From positions 186,001-250,000 of the forward strand of contig CAJTEE010000003.1 of the NCBI GenBank assembly GCA_910575275.1: a stretch of DNA of 64,000 nt, read 5' to 3'. Made by a program: the position numbers and the translations under genes. This stretch comes from Lachnospiraceae bacterium (GTDB taxonomy: Bacteria; Bacillota; Clostridia; Lachnospirales; Lachnospiraceae). The notes under the pieces were generated by a model. It made no database searches, was not told where the DNA came from, and worked only from the letters and a program-made list of their open reading frames with translations. Below are positions 7,338 through 15,741 of the stretch, one piece after another (the stretch's first letter is position 1; every line of letters begins with the position of its first letter).

Positions 7338-8119
7338 AAAAGAAAGGGAAGTCCGCTGGTTTTTTGCGGAGTGTCGGGGAGTACGCGCTCTCCATTGGTG
7401 TGTTTATCGTAGTCTGGTGGCTTTATGTGGGACTGAAAGACGTACCGGCCTATATTCTTCCCTCGCCGCCCAAGGTCTTCAAAAGCCTGGTCGAGATGTT
7501 TGTAAAGGGAAGTGTCTACGCCCATCTGTGGACGACAAGCTATGAGGTCGTGCTGGGCTTTTTAATCGGCGGCTTCCTCGGTGTGCTGTTTGGGTATGTG
7601 TTTATCAAGATCGACGCGCTTAAAACGATGCTGATGCCGTATCTGATTTTTTTGCAGACGGCGCCGAAGATCGCACTCGTTCCGCTTTTTGTCGTGTGGT
7701 TCGGGATCGGGCTTGTCTCGAAGGTGGTGTTAATCATTTCCATGGTGCTGTTTCCGGTACTCTCCGGTATGATGCTGGGGCTGGAATCGATCCCGCCGGA
7801 TGTCCGGAATCTGATGAAGGTGTTAAAAGCGACAAAATGGCAGGTGTTTACACAGGTGGAAATGCAGTATTCTCTGCCTGCCCTGTTTGCAAGCCTGAAG
7901 GTCGGTATCGTCCAGGCCGTGATCGGAGCGATCGTCGCGGAGTGGATGTCTGGAAAGCAGGGACTGGGATACATTCTGACCTATGCATCGTCTACGTACG
8001 ATACACCGATGCTGCTCGCTGGAATCATCGTCACCATTGTCTTGGGCATTGTGACGTATCAGGCAGTCAGTGTGCTGGAGGATCGGATGCTGTACTGGCA
8101 TGAATCAAAGAAAGCTTAA
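7334..8119 (+). CDS. ABC transporter permease 1 (NMT1/SsuC type)
   Basis: A 261-residue inner-membrane protein with about six hydrophobic helices and the binding-protein-dependent permease (BPD) loop EWMSGKQGLGYILTYASSTY. ILPSPPKVFKSLVEM near the N-terminus and TAPKIALVPLFVVWFGIG are characteristic of SsuC/TauC/ThiX-type permeases. It overlaps the ATPase gene by 4 bases. A second, clearly related permease lies at 10078-10857, so the pore could be a heterodimer, which is unusual for this group. Confidence 0.9.
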   Translation: MKKKGKSAGFLRSVGEYALSIGVFIVVWWLYVGLKDVPAYILPSPPKVFKSLVEMFVKGSVYAHLWTTSYEVVLGFLIGGFLGVLFGYVFIKIDALKTMLMPYLIFLQTAPKIALVPLFVVWFGIGLVSKVVLIISMVLFPVLSGMMLGLESIPPDVRNLMKVLKATKWQVFTQVEMQYSLPALFASLKVGIVQAVIGAIVAEWMSGKQGLGYILTYASSTYDTPMLLAGIIVTIVLGIVTYQAVSVLEDRMLYWHESKKA

Positions 8120-8136
8120 TGGAGGAGGATATATTT

Positions 8137-8925
8137 GTGAATTTTACATCCGCATCGGCTCCGACGCTGGACGGCAGGATGCCGCATATTCAATGCACAA
8201 AGGATGACATCGGCGAGATCGTCCTTCTGCCCGGAGATCCCGGCCGGGTAGCCATGTTTGAAGAATTTCTTCAGGATTTTAAGATCGTCAGCCGCAACCG
8301 TGAATATACGGTGGGCACCGGTTTTTATGAGGGCGTAAAAATAACCGTCTGCTCGACGGGGATCGGCGCCCCATCCACGGAGATCGCCGTGGTGCAGTTA
8401 ATCGCGCTCGGCGCGAAGGCTTTGATCCGAATCGGCGGCACGGGAGTGATCCGCGAAGACATTCCCTGCGGCGCGATGGTACTGAACACGGCAGCGGTCC
8501 GTATGGGAGGGGCCTCCTGCTTCTACGCGCCTGCGGAATATCCGGCTGTCGCCTCATTTGAAGTTCTGGATTGTTTAAAATGCGCCTGCGAGGAGCAAAA
8601 GAATCCCTACGCCATGGGAATCTGCGTGTCGGTCGGCTCGTTTTACCATGGTCAGGGCCGGAAGCTCCCGTTTGAAAGGGAATATGACGAACAGGCAGTC
8701 CTTAAACGGTATGGAAAATGGAATATTGTAAACATGGAGATGGAAGCGGAGACAATTTTTACGCTGGCATCTCTAAACGGTGTCCTGGCGGGAAGTATCT
8801 GCGCGGTACACTGTAACCGGGCAACCGACCAGTGGCTTGTGGATTTTGAAGCGGCGCAGAAAGATATGTGCCGGACTGCCCTGCTTGCCTGTAAAAAGCT
8901 GGATCAGGAGTATTTGAAGAAATAA
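8137..8925 (+). CDS. Nucleoside phosphorylase (uridine phosphorylase-like)
   Basis: The ~262-residue protein has the PNP/UDP family pattern: phosphate loop VLLPGDPGRV, STGIGAPSTEIAVVQLIALG, RIGGTGVIREDIPCG and the ribose-binding VNMEMEAETIFTLASLNG. These enzymes split nucleosides with phosphate into base and ribose-1-phosphate in the cytoplasm. GTG 8137 is chosen since ggaggagg (8121-8128) is 8 bases upstream; ATG 8119 overlaps the previous stop and precedes that site. Sitting inside an ABC transporter operon between the permease and binding-protein genes, it suggests the imported solute is a nucleoside or modified nucleoside. That link is inference. Confidence 0.88.
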   Translation: MNFTSASAPTLDGRMPHIQCTKDDIGEIVLLPGDPGRVAMFEEFLQDFKIVSRNREYTVGTGFYEGVKITVCSTGIGAPSTEIAVVQLIALGAKALIRIGGTGVIREDIPCGAMVLNTAAVRMGGASCFYAPAEYPAVASFEVLDCLKCACEEQKNPYAMGICVSVGSFYHGQGRKLPFEREYDEQAVLKRYGKWNIVNMEMEAETIFTLASLNGVLAGSICAVHCNRATDQWLVDFEAAQKDMCRTALLACKKLDQEYLKK

Positions 8926-8949
8926 AGAGAGAAAAAGGAGAAAAGAACG

Positions 8950-10050
8950 ATGAAAAAGAGAATGTTTGCAACGATGTTGGCAGTGGTGACGATGGCTGCG
9001 GCGTTTACAGGCTGCAGTGCGGAGAGCGCCAAGAAGGCCAGCGAGGCGCAGGGGACGACGGCCGCTGCCCAGACGGAGGCAGCGTCTTCCAAAGAAGAAA
9101 CAACGGCAGAGGCTGCAGGCAGTGAGGCGCAGAAGGAATTAAAGACTGTGTCGATTCAGATCGACGGTTCTGCGGTTCCGTATTACTCACCGCTGTATCT
9201 TGCGCAGGAGAAGGGATATTTTGCCGAGGAAGGGTTAAATGTTGAATTTTATTATGCGGCGGCCGCGGATATTGTAAAAAATGTGGCGGCAGGAAACGTA
9301 GAATTCGGCTTTCCCAATGCAGATGCGGTAATTGCGGCCAGAGCACAGGGAATTCCGGTCAAGGTGGTTCATACGACCTACCAGGAAGGGCTTGGCGCGA
9401 TTATTTTCGGAACAGAGTCCGGAATCCAGTCTCCGGCTGACCTGAAGGGAAAGAAGGTAGCAGTCACGAGCCTTGGAAGCGCTAACTATTTCCAGCTTCA
9501 GGCGGCGATGGAGGCCGAGGGGCTGACTGTGGATGACGTACAGGTTGAGATCGTCGGTACGGGCGCGATTCTGACAGCATTAACCGAGGGACAGGTGGAT
9601 GCGATCGTGTTCTCCAAGCTCCGTACGATCGAGCTGAACAATTCCGGTTATCCGGCCGGGGAGATTGTGTGTGACCAGTTCCTTCCCTCCTTTGGAAATG
9701 TGGTTGTTGCAGGGGACGAGCTGACAAAGAATGATCCGGATACGGTAGATGGCTTCTGCCGCGCGTTAAACAAGGCGATCGAGTATATCATTGACGGCCA
9801 TACCGAGGAGGCTGTGGATATGTCGATCGAGAAATATGCCCCGACCTTTGCGGAAAAACGCGATGTAGTGGTAGAAATCTTAAACGACGTATTCATCAAG
9901 ACACTGTGGCAGAGCGACTATACGGATGCGAACGGAATCGGAGCCTCCAATCCGGAAAAATGGCAGGCGCTGATCGAGAGCTCTAAGGAGATCGGAAACA
10001 TCGACGAGGCCTTTGAGGCGTCGGAGCTGCTTTACAGCCCGGCTCAGTAA
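8950..10050 (+). CDS. ABC transporter substrate-binding lipoprotein, NMT1/SsuA type
   Basis: A 366-residue lipoprotein: signal peptide with lipobox FTGC (Cys22), a low-complexity Ala/Thr/Glu linker to about residue 60, then an NMT1/SsuA-like periplasmic-binding fold (YYSPLYLAQEKGYFAEEGLN, AAADIVKNVAAGNVEFGFPN, LKGKKVAVTSLGSANY, ALTEGQVDAIVF). Lipid-anchored on the outer face of the membrane it would deliver solute to the two permeases. The family binds taurine, sulfonates, nitrate, riboflavin or pyrimidine precursors, so the ligand is open. It is preceded by gaaaaaggag. Confidence 0.9.
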   Translation: MKKRMFATMLAVVTMAAAFTGCSAESAKKASEAQGTTAAAQTEAASSKEETTAEAAGSEAQKELKTVSIQIDGSAVPYYSPLYLAQEKGYFAEEGLNVEFYYAAAADIVKNVAAGNVEFGFPNADAVIAARAQGIPVKVVHTTYQEGLGAIIFGTESGIQSPADLKGKKVAVTSLGSANYFQLQAAMEAEGLTVDDVQVEIVGTGAILTALTEGQVDAIVFSKLRTIELNNSGYPAGEIVCDQFLPSFGNVVVAGDELTKNDPDTVDGFCRALNKAIEYIIDGHTEEAVDMSIEKYAPTFAEKRDVVVEILNDVFIKTLWQSDYTDANGIGASNPEKWQALIESSKEIGNIDEAFEASELLYSPAQ

Positions 10051-10077
10051 GGCGGATTGCAAAAGGGGGATGCACAT

Positions 10078-10857
10078 ATGTTTTACCATAAATATAGAAA
10101 GATCATTCTTCCCGCCGCGTTTCTTCCCGCCTTTTTGATCGTATGGGAATTATATGTACGGGTCTTTCATGTGCCGAATTATCTGCTTCCCGGGCCGGCC
10201 GAGCTTTTCTGGTCCATGATCCGGTTGTTTACGGGCGGTGAGGTCATGAAGCACATCGCAGTCACGATGGAGGAGATCCTCGTGGGGACAGCGATCGGAA
10301 TCGCTATTGGCCTGGCTCTCGGGTATCTGATGGCGAAGCTTAAGCTGATTGAGCGGCTTGTCATGCCCTTTGTAATCATTGTGCAGACAGCCCCCAAGAT
10401 TTCTCTGGCGCCGCTCTTTATCCTGTGGATGGGCCTGGGGATCGAGTCAAAGGCAGCACTCGTGATTCTGGTTGTCTCGTTCCCGATCATGATCAATGAG
10501 GTGGCGGCGATCCGTTCGATCGAGGGAAATGTATACAATCTGATGAAGATTCTGAAGGCCAGGAGATGGCAGGTCTTCACAAAGATTGAGATCCCGTATT
10601 CGATTGAAATGCTGTTATCCGGTATCAAGCTGGCTCTGACGCAGGCGATGACGGGCGCGGTGATCGGAGAGATGATCGGCGCGAAAGCAGGGCTTGGGTA
10701 TCTTTTAACGCTGGGGAGTGAAACGTATGATATTAAGATGATTTTGAATGCGGTGATCCTTTTGAGCGTGATCGGACTTGGGCTTTACCTGATCTCGGAG
10801 TTTGTGGAGAGAAAGGCGCTTTATTGGAAGGTGTTGGATAAGAGTGTGATAGGGTGA
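10078..10857 (+). CDS. ABC transporter permease 2 (NMT1/SsuC type)
   Basis: A 259-residue homologue of the permease at 7334: LLPGPAELFWSMI, TAPKISLAPLFILWMGLG and the BPD loop GEMIGAKAGLGYLLTLGSETY match position for position. About six membrane helices. ATG 10078 is preferred over TTG 10057 because aaaaggggg (10061-10069) lies just upstream of it. It ends the operon and is followed by a strong terminator. The two permeases probably pair with one ATPase homodimer. Confidence 0.9.
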   Translation: MFYHKYRKIILPAAFLPAFLIVWELYVRVFHVPNYLLPGPAELFWSMIRLFTGGEVMKHIAVTMEEILVGTAIGIAIGLALGYLMAKLKLIERLVMPFVIIVQTAPKISLAPLFILWMGLGIESKAALVILVVSFPIMINEVAAIRSIEGNVYNLMKILKARRWQVFTKIEIPYSIEMLLSGIKLALTQAMTGAVIGEMIGAKAGLGYLLTLGSETYDIKMILNAVILLSVIGLGLYLISEFVERKALYWKVLDKSVIG

Positions 10858-10863
10858 GGTCGG

Positions 10864-10914
10864 CCGGGGCCGGCGCATGCAGCCCTGACTGCATACGCCG
10901 GCCCCGGCTGTTTT
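10864..10914 (+). terminator. Rho-independent terminator of the ABC/phosphorylase operon
   Basis: ccggggccggcg-catgcag (10864-10882) pairs with ctgcat-acgccggccccgg (10889-10907), followed by ctgtttt. Confidence 0.9.
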
Positions 10915-10965
10915 GTTGGCTAGCTGAGAGGGAAGGGAGTGCGTTGGTTGAGATGGATTATGGTT

Positions 10966-11007
10966 CCCCTCCGCTCCTGGGGTAGCGTAGGGGGGAGGAG
11001 CGGAGGG
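10966..11007. repeat. Hairpin near the 3' end of the DUF5107 gene
   Basis: cccctccgctcct (10966-10978) can pair with aggagcggaggg (10996-11007). It may protect or end the minus-strand DUF5107 transcript, though no T run follows. The rest of 10915-11035 is G-rich and shows nothing else. Confidence 0.4.
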
Positions 11008-11035
11008 AGGGTTCTGTTAGTTGGTAATTAATTAG

Positions 11036-14000
11036 TTAGTAGAGTCCTGCGTAGTGGCCACAGAACAGGTGGTCGCTGTTTAAGCGGCAGCTTTCCTGAA
11101 ACATCGGGAGGGCTGTTTTTTGGTTGCCCTGGTAGAGTTCGACGAGGGCAAGGAGGTAGAGATATTGAGCTTTGCGCATGGCGGCGGGGTCATCCACGAA
11201 GGAGATGAAGAACGGGGTCGTGGAGAAGAAGCCGCTGTCGGTTTTGGTGAGCTCGGTCTGCCATTCGCGTCTGGAGACGGTCATGATGCGCTGTGCCTGC
11301 TGGGCCAGGCCCAGGCGGAGCGCACTCATGGCTTTGTAGCAGGGGAGCTCGATTAAGTGCATGCGGGTGAAGAAGTCTTCCTTTATGTCCAGAATCTCGC
11401 GGTAAATGGAGCCGGCGGCTTCCAAACGGCCGAGTTCACGCAGGCATTCGGCATGCTGATATTGGAAGGGCACGTACCTGCAGGGATTCCAGATGCCGGC
11501 GCCCAGGTTGTCCGGAAGGATGCAGGCGGTCTGGAAGGCGTCTGCGGCCTCCTGGAACAGGCCTTGTTTTTTCTTGTCCATGCCGATGAGGTAGTGGGCG
11601 AACATGTACTGCTCTGCGATGGCGTGTTCGCCGCCTTCGCAGGGAGTGAAGGTGTGGCCGGCAAGGATTTCGAGGGCTTTTTGGGGTTCGTGGAGCTGGT
11701 TGCAGGCTTTGGCCAACTCGGTGAACAGGCAGTCCATGTGAAGGAGATCCCGGTTTGCCGTGAGGAGATCGAGTTTTTCTTTGGGAGATGTTCCCAGCTT
11801 ATCCATCAGGACGACGGTCTCGTAGAGAAGCTGCGGGGTGTTCCCTTCGCTTAATGCCTGTTTCATCAGGGGAAGGGCCTCCTGGCGGCGGTTTAAGTGG
11901 CTGTAGAAGGCGATTGCCAGGCTGCGGCGCGCCATGTAGGCTTCGGGACCGGACTCGGAGGACTCCTGAAAGAGTGTGGCGGCGTCTTCGTAGTGCCGGC
12001 TGTGGTACAGGAGGCAGCCTAAGAGGAAGCGTGCGCGCACGGAGCTCTGGTCTGCGGCAAAGCGCAGGACACCGGCCTCCTCCCTGCGGAAGGGGTAGGT
12101 ACGGCCGAGTTCGGCCGTCTCGGCCTTGGCGAGTGTTTCTGCGAAGGGCCTGCCGGCGGCTTTCTCAAAGTAAGCGAGTGTATACAGGGGCATGGCGAGG
12201 GCCTGCTCCGGCCGGTATTTGAAAAGGCCTGTCAGCAAGGCGATGCATTCTTCCGTCTGCCCCATGGACGCGAGATCGAAAACGATATCAAGCGTGGACT
12301 GCGCGGGCGAGCTTTTCATTCCGGCAAAGAATAGTTCCGGTGCTTCGCCGGAGAGCCAGAGGATCAAAAGGTTCAGCGGGTCCTCCTTTAGGAAGCGGTC
12401 GGCTGTCTTGGCGGCGGCTTTTGGATTGCCTGCTTTTTTGTAAGCAAGAAGCAGGGCCGCGTGGGCCAGGGGCTGCATGGCGTCGTGCCGGATGGATTCA
12501 CGGGCGTGGAGCCTGGCGTTTTCGGGATCGCCGCGTTTTAGGTCCAGGGCTGCGAGATGTGCCATGGCCTTGGAGACCGCAGAGCCGTTCCAGGATGCTT
12601 TATAATAGTAGTCATAGGCCTCGTCATCCTGCCCCAGGCTTTCGAGAATCAGGCCGCACAGGTAGTAGGCATCTCCGCTTTCAGGATGCGCGTTGAAGCG
12701 CGTCAGCTCGTGGATTGCCTTTTTTATGTAGTCCAGGGCCTTTTTCGGCCGCAGCATCCGATAGGAGTATTTTGCCATGCCGAGGAGGGAGGGGACATGG
12801 CGCGGATTGCGTTTCAGGGCTTCCTCCCAGTAGGCGTCTGGCATGCGGGCGGGGTCTCTGTACTGCTCTACATGGACGCCGGCCAGATACAGATCATCCG
12901 CGGAGTCGAGCTCTGCGGCTAATGGGATGGCGTCCTTGACCGGAGGCATTTTTAACGGGTCCGGCTGCTCCTCCTGATAAGAAGCGAGTACGCTTCCGTC
13001 GAAAGCGGTGATGGAGACGCGAAGAAGGGCGTCAGGCCGCTCAAAGGGAACGAATATCGGAGCCCCGGGGGTCAGAGAGACGTTCGTGTCAAGGAGAAGC
13101 TCTCTGCCTGCGCGGATTTGGAGTGTGCAGTCTCCGAACGGCTTTGTCGCCTGGATGGCAAGCTGCTTGGGGATAAAACGGATGGCACAGTTTAAGTTGG
13201 CAAAGTCCGGGGCGCCGATGCGGCTGATCGGATACCAGAACTGGGAAAATTCCTTCGTCTCATATGGCTCCAGCCAGGAGAAATCCGGCTGGTTGTCGGT
13301 ATATGAGCCGGCCATCAGTTCGGCATACTGGCCGTCCGTGTCGGTCAAGGCCCGTTCCCAGGACTTGGAGAGCTGGCCATAGGCCCAGGTGAACAGCTTT
13401 TTCCCGGGCGAAATGTGATGATTGGCAATGTGGACGACTCCGCATTCCTTTCTGTGGTCATAGCCGCCAAAGAAATCATAGCTGGATGCACAGGCAAAGT
13501 AAGATGTGGCATCCCGGGTATTTTTATGCCAGGAAATATCGCGCGGCTCGGTCATGTCAAAGCCGTTGTACACGCCGCCCCCGGCGACCGGATAGGAAAT
13601 GCGGGAATCCAGGTAATGAAAGCTCACATAGGTGACATCCTTCGGGAAAAAGATCTGATAGGATTCATCGACCGGGACGGCAGCATTTTCCCACCAGAGA
13701 AAGGACTGGGGGAGCGGCGTCCGGTTGCAGAGCTTCACACGCGTTTCCAGAAATGCGGAATCTGCTCCTAAAACGATTCCCACCAGGGCTTTCATCCGCC
13801 TGTCCGGCTCGTGCTCGGAAAGCCAGCAGATGACGGAGCCATCCTCACATTCCTCTGTCGTAAAGTCACAGGGCATGAAGCCGGATGGGCGGTGATGGTA
13901 GGGCCAGTTAAATTCCACGCCGCCAGAGATCCAGGAGCCGAGAGCGCCGATCAGGGCAGGTTTTATGACATGCTGGCGGTAGAAGAAGTCATAGCCGGTG

Positions 14001-14263
14001 GTTTTATCCGTTGCGGCAAAGATTCTTCCGCCGATTTCCGGGAGAACCCATACGTCGAGAAACGCATTTTCCAGATGGACGGCGGTGTAGGCTTTGTCTG
14101 TCCTTTCGGTACGGTTTGCCTCCAGGACCACCTGATTCGGATAGGGCCGTCCGGATGAGCGCTGATGTACACGGTTTTCCGCGAACATGGGGAGCGCCTC
14201 TGGTTCGGGCTCCGGATAGGTGGGGATGATGAGAGATTCGGTGCGGATTCTTGCTCGTTCCAT
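11036..14263 (-). CDS. DUF5107 domain protein with C-terminal TPR array
   Basis: A 1075-residue protein without a signal peptide. Residues ~30-360 match DUF5107, a beta-rich domain (LENAFLDVWVLPEIGGRIFA, GSWISGGVEFNWPYHHRPSG, QSFLWWENAAVPV) resembling galactose-mutarotase-like sugar-binding folds. From ~440 to the end it is a long tetratricopeptide array (GMAKYSYRMLRPKKALDYIK, LGQDDEAYDYYYKASWNG, ECLRELGRLEAAGSIYREIL). Related proteins occur next to sugar transporters and glycoside-handling enzymes in gut bacteria; the activity is not established. ATG 14263 follows gaggagga. It is divergent from the regulator at 14476 and a sugar ABC transporter, suggesting a joint role in glycan or glycoside use. 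Confidence 0.85.
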   Translation of the reverse strand: MERARIRTESLIIPTYPEPEPEALPMFAENRVHQRSSGRPYPNQVVLEANRTERTDKAYTAVHLENAFLDVWVLPEIGGRIFAATDKTTGYDFFYRQHVIKPALIGALGSWISGGVEFNWPYHHRPSGFMPCDFTTEECEDGSVICWLSEHEPDRRMKALVGIVLGADSAFLETRVKLCNRTPLPQSFLWWENAAVPVDESYQIFFPKDVTYVSFHYLDSRISYPVAGGGVYNGFDMTEPRDISWHKNTRDATSYFACASSYDFFGGYDHRKECGVVHIANHHISPGKKLFTWAYGQLSKSWERALTDTDGQYAELMAGSYTDNQPDFSWLEPYETKEFSQFWYPISRIGAPDFANLNCAIRFIPKQLAIQATKPFGDCTLQIRAGRELLLDTNVSLTPGAPIFVPFERPDALLRVSITAFDGSVLASYQEEQPDPLKMPPVKDAIPLAAELDSADDLYLAGVHVEQYRDPARMPDAYWEEALKRNPRHVPSLLGMAKYSYRMLRPKKALDYIKKAIHELTRFNAHPESGDAYYLCGLILESLGQDDEAYDYYYKASWNGSAVSKAMAHLAALDLKRGDPENARLHARESIRHDAMQPLAHAALLLAYKKAGNPKAAAKTADRFLKEDPLNLLILWLSGEAPELFFAGMKSSPAQSTLDIVFDLASMGQTEECIALLTGLFKYRPEQALAMPLYTLAYFEKAAGRPFAETLAKAETAELGRTYPFRREEAGVLRFAADQSSVRARFLLGCLLYHSRHYEDAATLFQESSESGPEAYMARRSLAIAFYSHLNRRQEALPLMKQALSEGNTPQLLYETVVLMDKLGTSPKEKLDLLTANRDLLHMDCLFTELAKACNQLHEPQKALEILAGHTFTPCEGGEHAIAEQYMFAHYLIGMDKKKQGLFQEAADAFQTACILPDNLGAGIWNPCRYVPFQYQHAECLRELGRLEAAGSIYREILDIKEDFFTRMHLIELPCYKAMSALRLGLAQQAQRIMTVSRREWQTELTKTDSGFFSTTPFFISFVDDPAAMRKAQYLYLLALVELYQGNQKTALPMFQESCRLNSDHLFCGHYAGLY

Positions 14264-14287
14264 TCTTTTCGTCCTCCTCGTTTTATT

Positions 14288-14300
14288 GTTACAGTGTAAC
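14288..14300. promoter_or_regulatory. Perfect dyad GTTACA-G-TGTAAC upstream of the DUF5107 gene
   Basis: The dyad lies 25 bases upstream of the DUF5107 start in the 212-base divergent region; the half-site actgtaa recurs at 14304-14310. It could be the site of the divergent regulator. No clear promoter could be fixed in 14264-14475. Confidence 0.35.
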
Positions 14301-14475
14301 GAAACTGTAATCTTTTTATCATCATAGCCATTTTTTGAAGGGAGAGAAAGACAAAAAAGAGGGTAAAATCTACTTACATTTTAGCCGGGTCACGGGGCCG
14401 TTGCTTTTATGTCAGGTTTAGGGTAAAATAATAGGAAACACGATTTTTGTAAAGAAGGAGGCGAGGAGTTCGGAA

Positions 14476-15549
14476 ATGCTGTATCTTTTGGTTGAGGATG
14501 AGTTCAGGAATTATCCGTGGTGTCACAGGGCACTGCGGGGATTAAATGAGGAGGTCCGTAAAAAACGCGTCGGTCTGCAGGAGGTCCGGGAGATCGAGGA
14601 GATTCCCAAAGAGGATGGGAAGGCAGGGGTTCTGCTTTTAGGGGCCTCGGAGGGCTGGATCAGCAGACAGGTGTACCTGGCAGGAGAGCGGGGCGTACAT
14701 GCGATCACGCTGATGAGCCGCCAGTCAACGCCGCAGGACAGCTCCTTAAGCTCCGTTGTCATGGATGTTCGGGATTCGATGCATCTGGCGCTGGACTATA
14801 TGAAAAGTCTGGGATGCAGAAGGCTGGCCCTCTACGGTGTGAACCCGAGCTCGGCCTCGGACCCGTGGAGGGCGGAGATCTTCCGACAGCTGATCGGGCA
14901 GGAGGGGAAGATTTTTACGAATCATATTTCCTTTCGGCAGCTTTTTGAGGACTTTTGGAAGGAGCTTGGGCAGTTTGACGGGGTGATCTGTGCGAATGAC
15001 TACGCAGCGATCTCCCTGATTCGTCATCTGCGAAACGAAGGGTATGAGACCGCGGGCCGGCTTCCGATCATAAGTTATGGAAATTTGCTGCTTTCCGGGA
15101 AGTTTTCTCCCTCAATCACGTCAATTTCGGATAATTATGAGCTGTATGGCAAGGCGGCTCTCATGATTTATAACATGGTAATTAAAGAGAAAATGATTTC
15201 TTCGGTCAGCATTCAGCTCCGAAGCTATCTGCATATCCGGGAGACAACGTGGAACCGGCCGTATGTGCGGGAGCAGGGGGCGGTGATTGAATCGGAGCTC
15301 CCGAAGAATATGTTTTATGAAGATCAGGAAATTTCGCGGATGGCAAAGCTGGAGCTTATGCTGAACCAGTGTGATGATACGGATCTGGCGACGATTCAAT
15401 GTCTGATGCAGAATGATACATATACGGCGATCGCGGAGAAGTGCTTTATGTCGGAGACGGCTACGAAGTACCGGATTAAAAAGATGGAGGCGATGTGCGG
15501 GGTTTCGTCACGGGAGGAATTGGCGAAGCTGCTGAAGGAGTTTTTTTGA
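14476..15549 (+). CDS. Sugar-binding-domain regulator with C-terminal HTH
   Basis: A 357-residue protein of unusual order. Residues ~1-260 look like the periplasmic-binding-type effector domain of LacI/GalR regulators (HLALDYMKSLGCRRLALYGV, FDGVICANDYAAISLIRHLR, LPIISYGNLLLSGKFSPSIT), but the usual N-terminal LacI helix-turn-helix is absent. Residues ~300-357 carry a helix-turn-helix-like segment (DTYTAIAEKCFMSETATKYR, IKKMEAMCGVSSREELAKLL) similar to LuxR-type or response-regulator HTHs. It likely senses a sugar and controls the divergent DUF5107 gene and the downstream ABC transporter. ATG 14476 follows aaggaggcgagg. Confidence 0.78.
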   Translation: MLYLLVEDEFRNYPWCHRALRGLNEEVRKKRVGLQEVREIEEIPKEDGKAGVLLLGASEGWISRQVYLAGERGVHAITLMSRQSTPQDSSLSSVVMDVRDSMHLALDYMKSLGCRRLALYGVNPSSASDPWRAEIFRQLIGQEGKIFTNHISFRQLFEDFWKELGQFDGVICANDYAAISLIRHLRNEGYETAGRLPIISYGNLLLSGKFSPSITSISDNYELYGKAALMIYNMVIKEKMISSVSIQLRSYLHIRETTWNRPYVREQGAVIESELPKNMFYEDQEISRMAKLELMLNQCDDTDLATIQCLMQNDTYTAIAEKCFMSETATKYRIKKMEAMCGVSSREELAKLLKEFF

Positions 15550-15597
15550 AATGGGTGGACTGGGGGCCGCAAAGTCCGTGCCAGGGGTAGAGGGGCT

Positions 15598-15628
15598 GGC
15601 AGCCAGGCTTCGGCGCTTGAAGCTCTCC
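15598..15628 (-). repeat. Dispersed repeat copy 1
   Basis: The stretch gcagccaggcttcggcgc-ttgaagctct matches, in inverted orientation, 37857-37889 (agagctttttaaacgccgaagtctggctgc) with few differences. Both copies lie between operons. The rest of 15550-15741 is AT-rich, with ttgca/tgcaa inverted half-sites at 15693-15716, and probably holds the transporter promoter. Confidence 0.4.
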
Positions 15629-15741
15629 CGTCTAAAAGTTGTGTGAAATTTCACAAAAAAAATAGACTTTAAAAAAATATATTGCACAAGTATACTAATT
15701 ATAATGCAATGTCTAAAAAATAATCCACCGGGGAGGGAACT

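Noticed and set aside
11120-14158. Several plus-strand open frames of 80-165 codons across the DUF5107 gene
   Set aside because: They are opposite-strand shadows of a 1075-residue protein with clear domain motifs in GC-rich DNA.
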